This document shows, piece by piece, positions 7,459-16,951 of a DNA stretch of 64,000 nucleotides. The notes beneath the pieces were generated by a model. It had not been told where the DNA came from and did not search any database. It saw only the letters and a program-made list of their open reading frames with translations. The translations under genes and the position numbers were made by a program. This DNA comes from Paramagnetospirillum marisnigri (GTDB lineage Bacteria > Pseudomonadota > Alphaproteobacteria > Rhodospirillales > Magnetospirillaceae): positions 1 to 64,000 of the forward strand of contig NZ_LWQT01000040.1 in the NCBI RefSeq assembly GCF_001650715.1. Reading direction: 5' to 3'. Numbering within the stretch: position 1 is the first letter of the stretch; each line of letters opens with the position of its first letter.

Positions 7459-9081
7459 TTGCCTGTTTTGGCTATTTCAGCAGCGGCAGCACGGAGACTG
7501 GTTCTGTGGACCAGTGTGGCGACACTGGCACTGACCCTGCATGCCTCTCCCGTTGGCGCCGCCTCCCTGGAAGAGGAAATGCGCGGCCTGACCGACAGCC
7601 ACCCCCAGATCCAGTCCCGCAAGAAGGCCATCAGCGGCGCCACCGAGGGCATCCGCGCCGCCCGCTCCGGCTACCTGCCCACCGCCAAGCTGGGGGCCGA
7701 CCAGGGCTACGAATATATCGACAGCCCGGACCGCCGCACCACCCAGGGCAAGCCCTTCAGCGACAAGCGCAACACCGCCAGCATGACGGTGACCCAGAAG
7801 ATTTTCGACGGCTTCCTGACCGATTCCAGCGTGGGCGCCGCCAAGGTCAGCCATTCCATCGCCGAATCCGATCTGCGCGCCACCCGCCAGAGCACCTATC
7901 TGGAAGGCGCCATCGCCTATCTGGAAATCCTGCGTCAGACCCGCCTGGTGGCCCTGGGCCGCGAGAACGAGCGCAAGGTGGCCGAACAGCTGAACCTGGA
8001 GGACGAGCGCGTCCAGAAAGGCTCGGGCATCGCGTCCGACGTGCTGGCCGCCAAGCAGCGTCTGCAGATCGCCAAGGAACACCGCGTCAAGTTCGAGGGC
8101 GACTTCCAGACCGCCGTCGCCAAATACACCCAGGTCTATGGCCACGCCCCCGATGTGGGCTCGCTGAGCGATCCGCCCCTGCCCATGGATCTGCTTCCCG
8201 AATCCCTGGATGATTCCCTGGACGTGGCCGAGCGCGACAACCCCACCCTGGAATCCGCCACCAAGACCATCAGCCTGACCGACGAGCGCCGCAAGGTGGC
8301 CGAGGCCGGGTTCTGGCCCACCCTCGATCTGGTGGGCAAGGCCGACTACGAACACGGCAAGAATGGCGTGGTCGGACCGCGCCGGGACTGGTCGCTGATG
8401 CTGGTGGCCAACTGGGAGCTGTTCTCGGGATTTAAGACCGACGCCCAGGTGGCGCAGGCCTCCTGGGATCACGCCATCACCAAGGACAACCGTCTGTTCG
8501 CCAGCCGCAAGGTGTCCGAGGCGGTGCGCACCGCCTGGCACAAGCTGCAGACCGCCCGCCAGCGCATGGAACTGCTGGAAAATGCCGCCAATCTGGCGGA
8601 GGAAGTCTGGGAGGCCCAGAAGAAGAAGCGCGAGGCCGGCAAGGCCACCGTCCAGGAAGTTCTGGACGAGGAGACCAAGATCAACGAGGCCCGCATCAAT
8701 TACACCGGCGCCTATTACGACATGTATCAGGCCTCCTACGAATTGCTGTCCGGCATGGGGCGCCTGGAAGTGGATTCCCTGGCCCGTGCCAAGCCCGCCA
8801 GCGCCCCGGTCCTGACTCCGGTGAAATCATCCGACCTGACCCGCCCCATGGCGGGCAAGCCCGTGCAGGCCACCACCACCCCCGCCAGGACGCCCCCCTC
8901 CGCGCCGCCGCAGCCTGCCGCCGCGCCGCTGGCGCCGGTTTCAGCAACGCCCATGGATGTCCCGCCGCGCCAGGGCGCCGCCGCCGCCGTCAGCGAGGTC
9001 ATGCGCGATCAGATGGCCCAAGACCAGATGTCCCGTGACCAGACGGCCAAGCGCGACGACTTCTGGTCCATGCGCCCCTGA
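7459..9081 (+). CDS. tolC: TolC-family outer membrane efflux/secretion channel
   Basis: This is a 540-residue outer membrane protein that would supply the exit duct for a type I secretion or RND efflux system. A signal peptide (RRLVLWTSVATLALTLHASPVGA) precedes two tandem outer-membrane efflux repeats, about residues 35-240 and 250-455. The start is TTG at 7459, with GGGGGA as ribosome binding site. The last 90 residues are an Ala/Pro-rich, low-complexity tail ending in Met/Gln/Asp repeats (DQMAQDQMSRDQ), longer than usual for TolC. No ABC transporter or membrane fusion protein is adjacent, so the partner is elsewhere. Confidence 0.9.
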   Translation: MPVLAISAAAARRLVLWTSVATLALTLHASPVGAASLEEEMRGLTDSHPQIQSRKKAISGATEGIRAARSGYLPTAKLGADQGYEYIDSPDRRTTQGKPFSDKRNTASMTVTQKIFDGFLTDSSVGAAKVSHSIAESDLRATRQSTYLEGAIAYLEILRQTRLVALGRENERKVAEQLNLEDERVQKGSGIASDVLAAKQRLQIAKEHRVKFEGDFQTAVAKYTQVYGHAPDVGSLSDPPLPMDLLPESLDDSLDVAERDNPTLESATKTISLTDERRKVAEAGFWPTLDLVGKADYEHGKNGVVGPRRDWSLMLVANWELFSGFKTDAQVAQASWDHAITKDNRLFASRKVSEAVRTAWHKLQTARQRMELLENAANLAEEVWEAQKKKREAGKATVQEVLDEETKINEARINYTGAYYDMYQASYELLSGMGRLEVDSLARAKPASAPVLTPVKSSDLTRPMAGKPVQATTTPARTPPSAPPQPAAAPLAPVSATPMDVPPRQGAAAAVSEVMRDQMAQDQMSRDQTAKRDDFWSMRP

Positions 9082-9139
9082 GCCTTCCCCCCTGAACGTT
9101 CCCCTCGGACCCTGCCCCTGGGCATCGCCCCAATGAAAA

Positions 9140-9164
9140 ACGCCCCGGACCAAGTCCGGGGCGT
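9140..9164. terminator. hairpin terminator between convergent genes
   Basis: ACGCCCCGGAC and GTCCGGGGCGT form a perfect 11-bp stem with a CAA loop. The run AAAAA just before it would read as TTTTT on the minus strand, so the hairpin probably ends transcripts of the minus-strand small gene as well as of tolC. Confidence 0.7.
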
Positions 9165-9200
9165 CTTGCATGGATCCTGACGGATCGGCCGGGACGGGCT

Positions 9201-9425
9201 TCAGCCCTCCTGCGAGCCGCCGGTCGAGGCCATGTACATCACCAGCGCGGTAAAGACGGCGGTCAGCAGCAGGCCCAGATAGACCACGATGCCCAGCGGG
9301 CTGGTGGCCGGGCTGGGGCTGGCGACGGCGCCGAACAGAGCGCCGAGCACGGGAACGGCCAGATAAAGAGCGATGACCGTAACGCCGGCCACGGTGAGAC
9401 CCAGAACCTTCGGAAGGACGCCCAT
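9201..9425 (-). CDS. small membrane protein, 74 residues
   Basis: The protein starts MGVLPKVLGL at ATG 9425, with GGAG seven bases upstream. An in-frame ATG at 9437 lacks a ribosome binding site. It has two hydrophobic segments, about residues 6-32 and 42-65, and a short polar tail ending GGSQEG. I do not recognise the family. It is divergent from glgB and ends at the terminator shared with tolC, so it is probably a single-gene transcript. Confidence 0.65.
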   Translation of the reverse strand: MGVLPKVLGLTVAGVTVIALYLAVPVLGALFGAVASPSPATSPLGIVVYLGLLLTAVFTALVMYMASTGGSQEG

Positions 9426-9486
9426 TACACGCTCCATGAATTGCGGTATCGGCCAAACCGACCGATAAGATTGAATACCCGGCCCA

Positions 9487-9549
9487 CCCCGAGCCGGTCC
9501 CCTCGGGGCAATGTACTACCAGATTTGGGGACTTTGCGAAAGTCAAATC
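9487..9549 (+). promoter_or_regulatory. two dyads in the glgB upstream leader
   Basis: CCCCGAG (9487-9493) pairs with CTCGGGG (9502-9508). GATTT plus GACTTT (9522-9526, 9530-9535) pair with AAAGTC plus AAATC (9539-9549) around a GCG loop. Both lie 100-165 bases before the glgB start. They could be operators or leader hairpins. No promoter hexamers stand out. Confidence 0.3.
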
Positions 9550-9651
9550 CCTCCCCTTGCCACCCTTGGGGCGCCGTTGCGAAATCGCCCTTTGTCTTTC
9601 CGGCCGAAGACGGCGAAACTCGATCCAGGACCTTCGTCCAAAGGGGACAGC

Positions 9652-11844
9652 ATGTCGAAGAAAGTCACTCTCGTGGCGCGTGACGCCGCCGACGCCATCG
9701 CCCGTGGGCGCCACGGCGACCCCTTCGCGGTGCTGGGTCCCCATGACCTGGGAACGGATGTCATCATCCGCAGCCTGCAGCCCCAGGCCCGCCGGGTCTC
9801 GGTGCTGACCAAGGCGGGCGAGACCGAGATGGAACGCGTCCACCCCGATGGCCTGTTCGCCGTCCGCCTGCCCCGCCCGGCCAGCTACCGGCTGGCGGTG
9901 GAGGAGCAGGACGGACGGGTGTTTGAGATCGACGACCCCTATCGCTTCCCGCCGCTGCTGGGTGATCTCGATATCCACCTTCTGGTCGAGGGCACCCATC
10001 TGCGCACCTTCGAGAAGCTGGGCGCCCATCTGCGCGAGGCCGACGGCATCGCGGGCGTTCACTTCGCGGTCTGGGCCCCCAATGCCGACCGCGTATCGGT
10101 GGTGGGCGATTTCAACGGCTGGGACGGGCGGCGCCATGCCATGCGGCGGCGCCATGACGCCGGGGTCTGGGAAATCTTCATTCCCGGCCTGGGCCAGGGC
10201 TGCGTCTATAAGTTCGAGATCCTGGCCCGGGGCGGCGTTCTGCTGCCGCTCAAGGCCGACCCCTACGGCCATTTCGCCGAGGTGCCGCCCAAGACCGCCT
10301 CGGTGGTGTGGGAACTGGCCGAGCGGCCCTGGCGCGACGCAGACTGGATGGCCGCCCAGAAGGCCCGCAACGACCGCCATGCCCCGGTCAGCATCTACGA
10401 GGTGCATCTGGGATCGTGGCGCCGGGTGCCGGAAGACGGCAACCGACCGCTCTCCTATCTGGAACAGGCCGAGCAACTGGCCGATTACGTGGCCGAGATG
10501 GGCTTCACCCATGTGGAGTTCCTGCCGGTCCACGAGCACCCCTTCGGCGGCTCGTGGGGCTATCAGCCGGTGGGGCTGTTCGCCCCCACCTCGCGCTATG
10601 GCTCGCCCGAGGAGTTCCGCGCCCTGGTGGAAAGCCTGCACTGTCGCGGCATCGGCGTCATCGTCGACTGGGTGGCGGGGCATTTCCCCAATGACCCCCA
10701 CGGCCTGCACTATTTCGACGGCACCCATCTCTACGAGCACGAGGACCCGCGCCTGGGCATCCACAAGGACTGGAACACCCAGATCTACAATTACGGCCGC
10801 AAGGAGGTGATGAACTACCTCTACGCCAACGCGCTGTATTGGCTGGAGGAATACCATGTGGACGGGCTGCGGGTGGATGCGGTGGCCTCCATGCTCTATC
10901 TCGACTATTCCCGCGATCCCGGCGAATGGATTCCAAACCGCTATGGCGGCAACGAGAATCTGGAGGCCATCGACTTCCTGCGCCGGATGAATCAGGTGGT
11001 CTATGGCGAGCATCCCGGCGCCATGACCGTGGCCGAGGAATCCACCGCTTGGCCCGGCGTGTCGCGGCCGGTGCATCTGGGCGGCCTCGGCTTCGGCTTC
11101 AAATGGAACATGGGCTGGATGCACGACACGTTGCGCTATTTCGGCAAGGACCCCATTCACCGCCGCTATCACCACGACGACCTGACCTTCGCCCAGCTTT
11201 ACGCCTATCACGAAAATTTCGTGCTGCCGCTGTCCCATGACGAGGTGGTGCACGGCAAGGGATCGATCTTCGGGCGCATGCCGGGCGATCCCTGGCAGAA
11301 ATTCGCCAATCTGCGGGCCTATTACGGCTTCATGTGGACCCAGCCCGGCAAGAAGCTGCTGTTCATGGGCTGCGAATTCGCCCAGGAGCGGGAATGGGAC
11401 GAGGATGCCAGCCTGGACTGGCATCTGCTGAACGATCCCCGCCACGAAGGAATCCGCCGCCTGGTGCGCGACCTCAACCGCCTGTACCGCTCGGAACCGG
11501 CGCTGCACCAGTTGGACAATGATTCGCGCGGCTTCGCCTGGATCGACTGCACCGACCGCGACAATTCGGTGCTGACCTGGCGGCGCATGGCTCAGGACCC
11601 CGCCGATTTCCTGGTGGTGGCGGGCAGCTATACCCCGCTGGTGCGCGAAAACTACCGGATCGGCGTGCCCGAAGCCGGCTATTACCGCGAGATCCTCAAC
11701 ACCGATTCCGAATGGTATGGCGGCTCCAACGTCCACAATGACGGCGGCGTCTGGGCCGACGAGGTTCCGTGGAACGGCCAGCCCTGGTCCATCCGCCTGA
11801 CGCTGCCGCCGCTGGCGACGTGCGTATTCAAGCGCGACCGATAG
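9652..11844 (+). CDS. glgB: 1,4-alpha-glucan branching enzyme
   Basis: GlgB makes the alpha-1,6 branches of glycogen by moving short glucan chains. The 730-residue length is normal for a bacterial GlgB. It contains an N-terminal region and CBM48 (about residues 20-215), a GH13 barrel, and a C-terminal all-beta domain. The nucleophile Asp lies in [10 protein letters not shown] (about 409), the acid Glu in VAEEST (about 462) and the third acidic residue in [12 protein letters not shown] (about 530). The start at 9652 follows AAGGGGAC; upstream in-frame codons to 9511 lack this support. It is the first gene of the glycogen operon. No glgA or glgC is in the window. Confidence 0.96.
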   Translation: MSKKVTLVARDAADAIARGRHGDPFAVLGPHDLGTDVIIRSLQPQARRVSVLTKAGETEMERVHPDGLFAVRLPRPASYRLAVEEQDGRVFEIDDPYRFPPLLGDLDIHLLVEGTHLRTFEKLGAHLREADGIAGVHFAVWAPNADRVSVVGDFNGWDGRRHAMRRRHDAGVWEIFIPGLGQGCVYKFEILARGGVLLPLKADPYGHFAEVPPKTASVVWELAERPWRDADWMAAQKARNDRHAPVSIYEVHLGSWRRVPEDGNRPLSYLEQAEQLADYVAEMGFTHVEFLPVHEHPFGGSWGYQPVGLFAPTSRYGSPEEFRALVESLHCRGIGVIVDWVAGHFPNDPHGLHYFDGTHLYEHEDPRLGIHKDWNTQIYNYGRKEVMNYLYANALYWLEEYHVDGLRVDAVASMLYLDYSRDPGEWIPNRYGGNENLEAIDFLRRMNQVVYGEHPGAMTVAEESTAWPGVSRPVHLGGLGFGFKWNMGWMHDTLRYFGKDPIHRRYHHDDLTFAQLYAYHENFVLPLSHDEVVHGKGSIFGRMPGDPWQKFANLRAYYGFMWTQPGKKLLFMGCEFAQEREWDEDASLDWHLLNDPRHEGIRRLVRDLNRLYRSEPALHQLDNDSRGFAWIDCTDRDNSVLTWRRMAQDPADFLVVAGSYTPLVRENYRIGVPEAGYYREILNTDSEWYGGSNVHNDGGVWADEVPWNGQPWSIRLTLPPLATCVFKRDR

Positions 11845-11873
11845 GGCTAAATTGGGCGGAAAGGAGGCGCCGC

Positions 11874-12095
11874 ATGCCGCACCGGATGAAGTCGGAAGTG
11901 ATCAAGGACCCCAACGTGATGGGGGGACAGCCCGTGCTGCGCGGCACCAGGGTTCCCGCCCATTTCGTCGCCTGGCTGGTGAAGCGTGGCGTCAGCGAGT
12001 TCGACATCCTTGACGACTATCCGTCGCTGACCCGCGAGGACATCCGGGTGGCCGTGGCCTATGCCGCCGTCCATCCCCAGCCGGACGAGGGTTGA
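11874..12095 (+). CDS. DUF433 antitoxin
   Basis: This 73-residue protein is of the DUF433 family, a small helix-turn-helix protein usually paired with a PIN-like DUF5615 toxin. The family core NVMGGQPVLRGTRVPAHFVAWLVKRG is clear, followed by the SEFDILDDYPSLTREDIRVAVAYA helix pattern. An AAAGGAGG ribosome binding site lies 6 bases upstream of ATG 11874. It begins 29 bases after glgB and ends 9 bases before the toxin gene. By family knowledge it should bind and silence the toxin and repress their transcription. That it sits inside a glycogen operon is unusual. Confidence 0.88.
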   Translation: MPHRMKSEVIKDPNVMGGQPVLRGTRVPAHFVAWLVKRGVSEFDILDDYPSLTREDIRVAVAYAAVHPQPDEG

Positions 12096-12104
12096 CCCGC
12101 GGGG

Positions 12105-12482
12105 ATGCGTATCCTCATCGACGAATGCCTGAGCCAGAAGCTGGTTGCCGCGGCCAAGATGCGGGACCGCGACGCCACCCATGTGGTGTTCATGGGTAAG
12201 AAGGGCTGGCAGGATTACAACCTGATGGACCTGATCTTGGAGGGTAACTACGTCTTCGTCACCCGCAACGGCAAGGACTTTCGCAAGCTGTATTCCCAGC
12301 AGCCCCTGCATAATGGTCTCGTGATCCTGATTCCCCAGTTGGAACCCCCCGATCAGGTCCGCCTGTTCGAGGCGGCGCTGGACTTCATCGCCACCCTGGG
12401 CGATACCGTCAATCGACTGATCGAGGTCCATGCCGAGGACGACATCCGCCTGCCCAACCTGCCGCCGCCCGAGGACGACTGA
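12105..12482 (+). CDS. DUF5615 PIN-like toxin
   Basis: This 125-residue protein starts MRILIDECLS, the signature of DUF5615, a PIN-like domain of presumed ribonucleases paired with DUF433. Acidic residues expected at a PIN-type metal site are visible: D6 and E7, and D in VTRNGKDF. Family members are usually 110-125 residues, so it appears intact. It follows the antitoxin by 9 bases and precedes glgX by 14 bases on the same strand, so it can be read from the glgB promoter. Toxicity and RNase activity have not been shown for this protein. Confidence 0.85.
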   Translation: MRILIDECLSQKLVAAAKMRDRDATHVVFMGKKGWQDYNLMDLILEGNYVFVTRNGKDFRKLYSQQPLHNGLVILIPQLEPPDQVRLFEAALDFIATLGDTVNRLIEVHAEDDIRLPNLPPPEDD

Positions 12483-12496
12483 CAGAGAATGACCCC

Positions 12497-14656
12497 ATGA
12501 CCATGCGCCGCCGCATTCTGCCGGGATCGAGTTATCCGTTGGGAGCCACCTGGGACGGCAACGGCGTCAACTTCGCCCTGTTCTCCGCCCATGCCCAGCG
12601 GGTGGAGCTGTGCCTGTTCGACAGCCACGGCCTGCGCGAGGTGGAACGCATCGCCTTGCCGGAATATTCCGACGAGGTCTGGCACGGCTATCTACCCGAC
12701 ATCCGGCCGGGTCAGTTGTACGGCTATCGCGTCTCGGGCCCCTACGACCCCCATGCCGGGCATCGCTTCAATTCCCACAAGCTGCTGATCGATCCCTATG
12801 CCCGCGAGCTGTCGGGCAGCTTTGAATGGTCGGACGCCCATTTCGGCTTCCGCCCCGGCTCGCCCCGCCAAGACCTGCTGATGGACCGCCGCGACAACGC
12901 CCGCTTCATGCCGAAATGCCGGGTGCTGGACTCTGCCTTCACCTGGGGGGACACCCGCAAGCCCCATGTGCCGTGGTCCGAGACCGTGGTCTACGAGGCC
13001 CATGTGCGCGGCCTGACCATGAAGCATCCCGGCGTGCCCCAGTCCATGCGCGGCACCTTCCTGGGCCTGACCCAACCCGGCGTCATCGAGCATCTGAAGC
13101 GCCTGGGCGTCACCACCATCGAGCTGCTGCCCATCCATGCCATGGTGAGCGAACGCCACCTGACGGAAAAGGGGCTGCGCAATTTCTGGGGCTACAACCC
13201 CATCGGCTTCTTCGCCGCCGAGCCGCGCTATTACGGCGCCCATGCCCATGGCGATTTCAGGACCATGATCAAGCGGCTGCATGACAGCGACATCGAGGTG
13301 ATCCTGGACGTGGTCTACAACCACACCGCCGAGGGCAACCATCTGGGGCCGACCCTCAGCTTCCGTGGCATCGACAATGCCAGCTACTACCTGCTGACCC
13401 CGGGCGATTCCCGCTGGTACGAGAACTATTCCGGTTGCGGCAACACCTTGAACCTGGGCCATCCCCGCGTTCTGCAGATGGTGATGGACTCCCTGCGCTA
13501 TTGGGCCGAGGAGATGCAGGTCGACGGCTTCCGCTTCGATCTGGCGGCCTCGCTGGCGCGGGGCTCGACGGGCTTCGGCGCTTCCGCCTTCCTGGAAGCG
13601 GTGCGACAGGACCCGGTGCTGTCCAAGGTCAAGCTGATCTCCGAGCCCTGGGATCTGGGCGGCGATGGCTACCGCCTGGGCGGCTTTCCCCCCGGCTGGT
13701 CGGAATGGAACGGCCGCTATCGCGATACCGTGCGCCGGTTCTGGTCTGGCGAGGGCGGCGTCATCGGCGATCTGGCCTCGCGCCTGACCGGATCGAGCGA
13801 CATTTTCGGCTGGGGCGGTCGGCGACCCTGGGCGTCGCTGAACTTCGTCACCTGTCACGACGGTTTCACCATGCGCGATCTGGTGACCTTCGAGCGCAAG
13901 CACAACGAGGCCAACGGCGAGGCCAACAAGGACGGCACCGACGCCAATTACGCCTGGAACTGCGGCCATGAGGGGCAGAGCCCCTATCCCGAGATCCGCG
14001 AACTGAGAAAGCGCCAGGCCCGCAACCTGATGGCCACCCTGTTGCTGTCCCAGGGCGTGCCCATGATCTTGGCGGGCGACGAGATGGGCCGTACCCAGAA
14101 GGGCAACAACAACGCCTATTGTCAGGACAATGAGATCAGCTGGGTCGACTGGTCCGACGTGGACGAGGAGATGCTGGCCTTCACCCGGCGCCTGATCCGG
14201 TTGCGCAAGCGCCATCCGGTGTTCCGCCGCCCGCGCTTCTTCGAAGGCAAGCCTATCCCCAATTCCACCCTGAAGGACATCGTCTGGATCACCCCCGACG
14301 GCCGCGAGATGAGCCATGCCGACTGGACCCTGCCCTATGCCCGCTCGCTGGGCTTCGTGCTGGGCGGCGAGTCCTGCGCCATCGACAACCTGACCGGCCG
14401 GGAAGAGATGGACGACACTTTCATGGTGCTGCTGAACGCCTATCACGAGGCGGTGCCCTATACCCTGCCGCCCGCCAATTTCGGCCGCAGTTGGGAAGTG
14501 GTGATCGACACCGGCGACCTGCGCCCCAACGGCGACGGCACCCAGTGGGCCGCCGGAATCAAGTATCCGCTTAAGCCGCGATCCCTGGCGGTGCTGCGTC
14601 GCTCCGGCGCCGTGCGCACCCTGAATCGCGGTCACGATGAAGGGAAGAAGTCATGA
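12497..14656 (+). CDS. glgX: glycogen debranching enzyme GlgX
   Basis: GlgX hydrolyses the alpha-1,6 branch points left after phosphorylase trims glycogen. At 719 residues it has an N-terminal CBM48 domain (SYPLGATWDGNGVNFALFSAHA) and a GH13 catalytic barrel. The nucleophile is D348 in GFRFDLAAS, the acid/base E383 in ISEPWDLGG, and the third acidic residue D455 in CHDGFT. Start ATG 12497 has only a weak ribosome binding site, and ATG at 12503 is possible. Its last codons overlap malQ by four bases (ATGA), indicating translational coupling. Confidence 0.95.
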   Translation: MTMRRRILPGSSYPLGATWDGNGVNFALFSAHAQRVELCLFDSHGLREVERIALPEYSDEVWHGYLPDIRPGQLYGYRVSGPYDPHAGHRFNSHKLLIDPYARELSGSFEWSDAHFGFRPGSPRQDLLMDRRDNARFMPKCRVLDSAFTWGDTRKPHVPWSETVVYEAHVRGLTMKHPGVPQSMRGTFLGLTQPGVIEHLKRLGVTTIELLPIHAMVSERHLTEKGLRNFWGYNPIGFFAAEPRYYGAHAHGDFRTMIKRLHDSDIEVILDVVYNHTAEGNHLGPTLSFRGIDNASYYLLTPGDSRWYENYSGCGNTLNLGHPRVLQMVMDSLRYWAEEMQVDGFRFDLAASLARGSTGFGASAFLEAVRQDPVLSKVKLISEPWDLGGDGYRLGGFPPGWSEWNGRYRDTVRRFWSGEGGVIGDLASRLTGSSDIFGWGGRRPWASLNFVTCHDGFTMRDLVTFERKHNEANGEANKDGTDANYAWNCGHEGQSPYPEIRELRKRQARNLMATLLLSQGVPMILAGDEMGRTQKGNNNAYCQDNEISWVDWSDVDEEMLAFTRRLIRLRKRHPVFRRPRFFEGKPIPNSTLKDIVWITPDGREMSHADWTLPYARSLGFVLGGESCAIDNLTGREEMDDTFMVLLNAYHEAVPYTLPPANFGRSWEVVIDTGDLRPNGDGTQWAAGIKYPLKPRSLAVLRRSGAVRTLNRGHDEGKKS

Positions 14657-16854
14657 CGGGAATTCCGGCGCTGGACCATCTGGCGCGGCTGGCGGGCATC
14701 GAGGACGGCTGGTGGGACTTCTTCGGCGAGTGGCGGGTGGTGCCGCCCGAGACCAAGCGGGTGTTCCTGGCCGCCATGGGCCTGCCCGCCGAGGACGACG
14801 AACAGATCAGGGCCAGTCTGCGCGATCTCACCAGCCGCACCTGGCGGCGCTGGCTGGAGCCGGTGCTGATCGTCGAGGAAGGCTCGCCTCCGCCCAGCAT
14901 CTCGGTGACCGTACCCGCCGACTGCAACATGACCGAGTACCAGTGGGTGCTGGAGGAAGAACTGGGCATCGCCCACCGGGGCAGCCTGCGCCCCCATGAC
15001 CTGCGTTGGGGCGAGGAGCACGAGGTCGACGGCCGCCTGGTCCACCGCCGCTGGTTCGACCTGCCCGCCCTGCCCCCCATGGGCTATCACCGCCTGACCC
15101 TGACCGATCCCTCGGGCGTTTCCACCGCCATGTCCCTGATCATCACCCCCGCCCGCGCCTTCGTGCCCGAAGCGGTGGCCAATCCGCCGGGGGCCTGGGG
15201 CATCGCCAGCCAGATCTACGCCCTGCGCACCCCCAAGGATTGGGGCGTCGGCAGCTATGGCGCCCTGGCCGAGCTGGCGGAGGGCGCCGGTCGGCTGGGG
15301 GCGTCATGCGTCGGCATCAATCCTCTGCACGCCCTGTTTCCCAGTCATCCCGACCGTTTCAGCCCCTATTCGCCGTCGTCGCGCCGCTTCCTCAACATCG
15401 CCTATATCGATGTGGAGTCCATTCCCGAATTCTCCGAATGCATGGAGGCGAAGCGGATGTTCGCCTCGCCCGGGTTCCAGGCCAGTCTGGCGCGGGTCCG
15501 CGGCACCCCCCTGATCGAATACCCCGACGCGGCCCAACTGGCGCGGCCCATGCTGGAAGCGCTGTACCGCTGGTTCCGCAAGACCCATCTGGAACCCGGG
15601 GACGAGCGGGGCGAGGCCTTCCGGGACTTCCAGCGGGACGGTGGCCCGGCCGCCCGCAATTTCGCGGTATTCGAAACCCTGCACGAACATTTCGAGCGCG
15701 AAGGCAACGGCTATTGGCGCCAATGGCCCGTCGATCTGCGCCGCCCCGGCTCGCCCGAGATAGAGGCTTTCGCCCTGGCCCATGGCGAGCGGGTCGAGTT
15801 CTTCCAGTGGCTTCAGTTCATCGCCGACGAGCAGTTGGGCCGCGCTCACCGGGCGGGCGTGGCGGCGGGCGCCAGCATGGGCCTGTATCGCGATCTGGCG
15901 GTGGGCATCGCGGGCGACGGCGCCGAGGCCTGGGCCGAGCAGGAATCCCTGGCGCTGGGAGTCTCGGTGGGGGCACCGCCCGATCCGCTGGCGCTGAAGG
16001 GCCAGGACTGGGGGCTGATCCCCTTCAATCCCATCACCCTGCGCGAAAACGCCTATGCCCCGTTCATCGGGGTGATGGCCGCCAATATGCGCCATGCCGG
16101 GGCCCTGCGCCTGGACCACGCCATGAGCCTGCAGCGCCTGTACTGGGTGCCGCCGGGCCTGCCCGCCGACCAGGGGGCCTATGTGCGCTATCCGGTGGAT
16201 GATCTGTTCCGGCTGGTGGCGCTGGAAAGCCGCCGCAACCGCTGCCTGGTGATCGGCGAGGACCTGGGCACCGTCCCCGAGGGCTTCCGCGAGCGCATGG
16301 ACCGGCTGGGCCTGTTCGCCTATCGGGTGATGGTGTTCGAGAAGACCGAGACCGGCAAGATTCGCCCACCCGCCAAGTTCGACACCCAGGCCCTGGCCAT
16401 CTTCGCCACCCATGACCTGCCCTCGGCGCGGGGCTGGTGGGCGGGCAAGGATATCGACCAGCGCGAGAAGCTGGACCTCTATCCCCGCCCCGGCCAAGCC
16501 GCCGAGGAACGGGAGGCCCGTCAGACCGACCGCGAGGCCATGGTCGAGGCCATGGCGGCCGAGGATCTGCTGGGCAGCGGCTTTCCCACCACGCCTGCCC
16601 TGAGCGATGCCCAGGCGGTGGAGCTTGCCGCCGCCGCCCATGCCTATCTGGCCCGCTCGGCCGCCCGGCTGATGATGGTCCAGATGGAAGACGTGCTGGG
16701 CCAGGACCTCCAGATGAACCTTCCCGGCACCACGGTGCAGCACCCCAATTGGCGGCGCCGCTTCACCCAGAACTGCGGCGAACTGGTGGCGGATCCACGG
16801 ATGCGCCAACTGGCCGAGGTCTTGTCGGCGCGTGCCGCAAAACAAATTTCATAG
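14653..16854 (+). CDS. malQ: 4-alpha-glucanotransferase (amylomaltase)
   Basis: MalQ is a GH77 enzyme that transfers glucan segments between maltodextrins, feeding longer chains back to GlgP. This 733-residue protein carries the GH77 triad: D488 in LRLDHAMSLQR, E536 in VIGEDLGTVP, and D588 in FATHDLPS. The N-terminal 150 residues form an extra beta-rich region, as in the E. coli-type enzyme. It overlaps glgX by four bases and is followed 97 bases later by glgP. It is essentially a recycling enzyme for the glycogen operon. Confidence 0.94.
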   Translation: MTGIPALDHLARLAGIEDGWWDFFGEWRVVPPETKRVFLAAMGLPAEDDEQIRASLRDLTSRTWRRWLEPVLIVEEGSPPPSISVTVPADCNMTEYQWVLEEELGIAHRGSLRPHDLRWGEEHEVDGRLVHRRWFDLPALPPMGYHRLTLTDPSGVSTAMSLIITPARAFVPEAVANPPGAWGIASQIYALRTPKDWGVGSYGALAELAEGAGRLGASCVGINPLHALFPSHPDRFSPYSPSSRRFLNIAYIDVESIPEFSECMEAKRMFASPGFQASLARVRGTPLIEYPDAAQLARPMLEALYRWFRKTHLEPGDERGEAFRDFQRDGGPAARNFAVFETLHEHFEREGNGYWRQWPVDLRRPGSPEIEAFALAHGERVEFFQWLQFIADEQLGRAHRAGVAAGASMGLYRDLAVGIAGDGAEAWAEQESLALGVSVGAPPDPLALKGQDWGLIPFNPITLRENAYAPFIGVMAANMRHAGALRLDHAMSLQRLYWVPPGLPADQGAYVRYPVDDLFRLVALESRRNRCLVIGEDLGTVPEGFRERMDRLGLFAYRVMVFEKTETGKIRPPAKFDTQALAIFATHDLPSARGWWAGKDIDQREKLDLYPRPGQAAEEREARQTDREAMVEAMAAEDLLGSGFPTTPALSDAQAVELAAAAHAYLARSAARLMMVQMEDVLGQDLQMNLPGTTVQHPNWRRRFTQNCGELVADPRMRQLAEVLSARAAKQIS

Positions 16855-16951
16855 GGATATGACCGGGACCGGGCATGAGTTTCCTTGCCCAAACCCCCGT
16901 TTCATGGAGGAATGGGGGCGGGATGACGTGGTGTGACAGGGCGGGACGCGA

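Noticed and set aside
4757-7534. A 925-codon open frame on the plus strand
   Set aside because: It runs opposite the GntR and TPR genes, whose domains are clear. Its own translation is Gln/His/Gly/Arg-rich with no recognisable motif, as expected from the antisense of GC-rich codons.
8941-11736. A 931-codon open frame on the minus strand
   Set aside because: It lies antisense to glgB, which has all catalytic motifs. The frame is a by-product of third-position GC bias.
16880-16930. CCCCC and GGGGG runs between malQ and glgP as a terminator
   Set aside because: The pairing is short with a long loop and no T-run, and glgP clearly belongs to the same unit.
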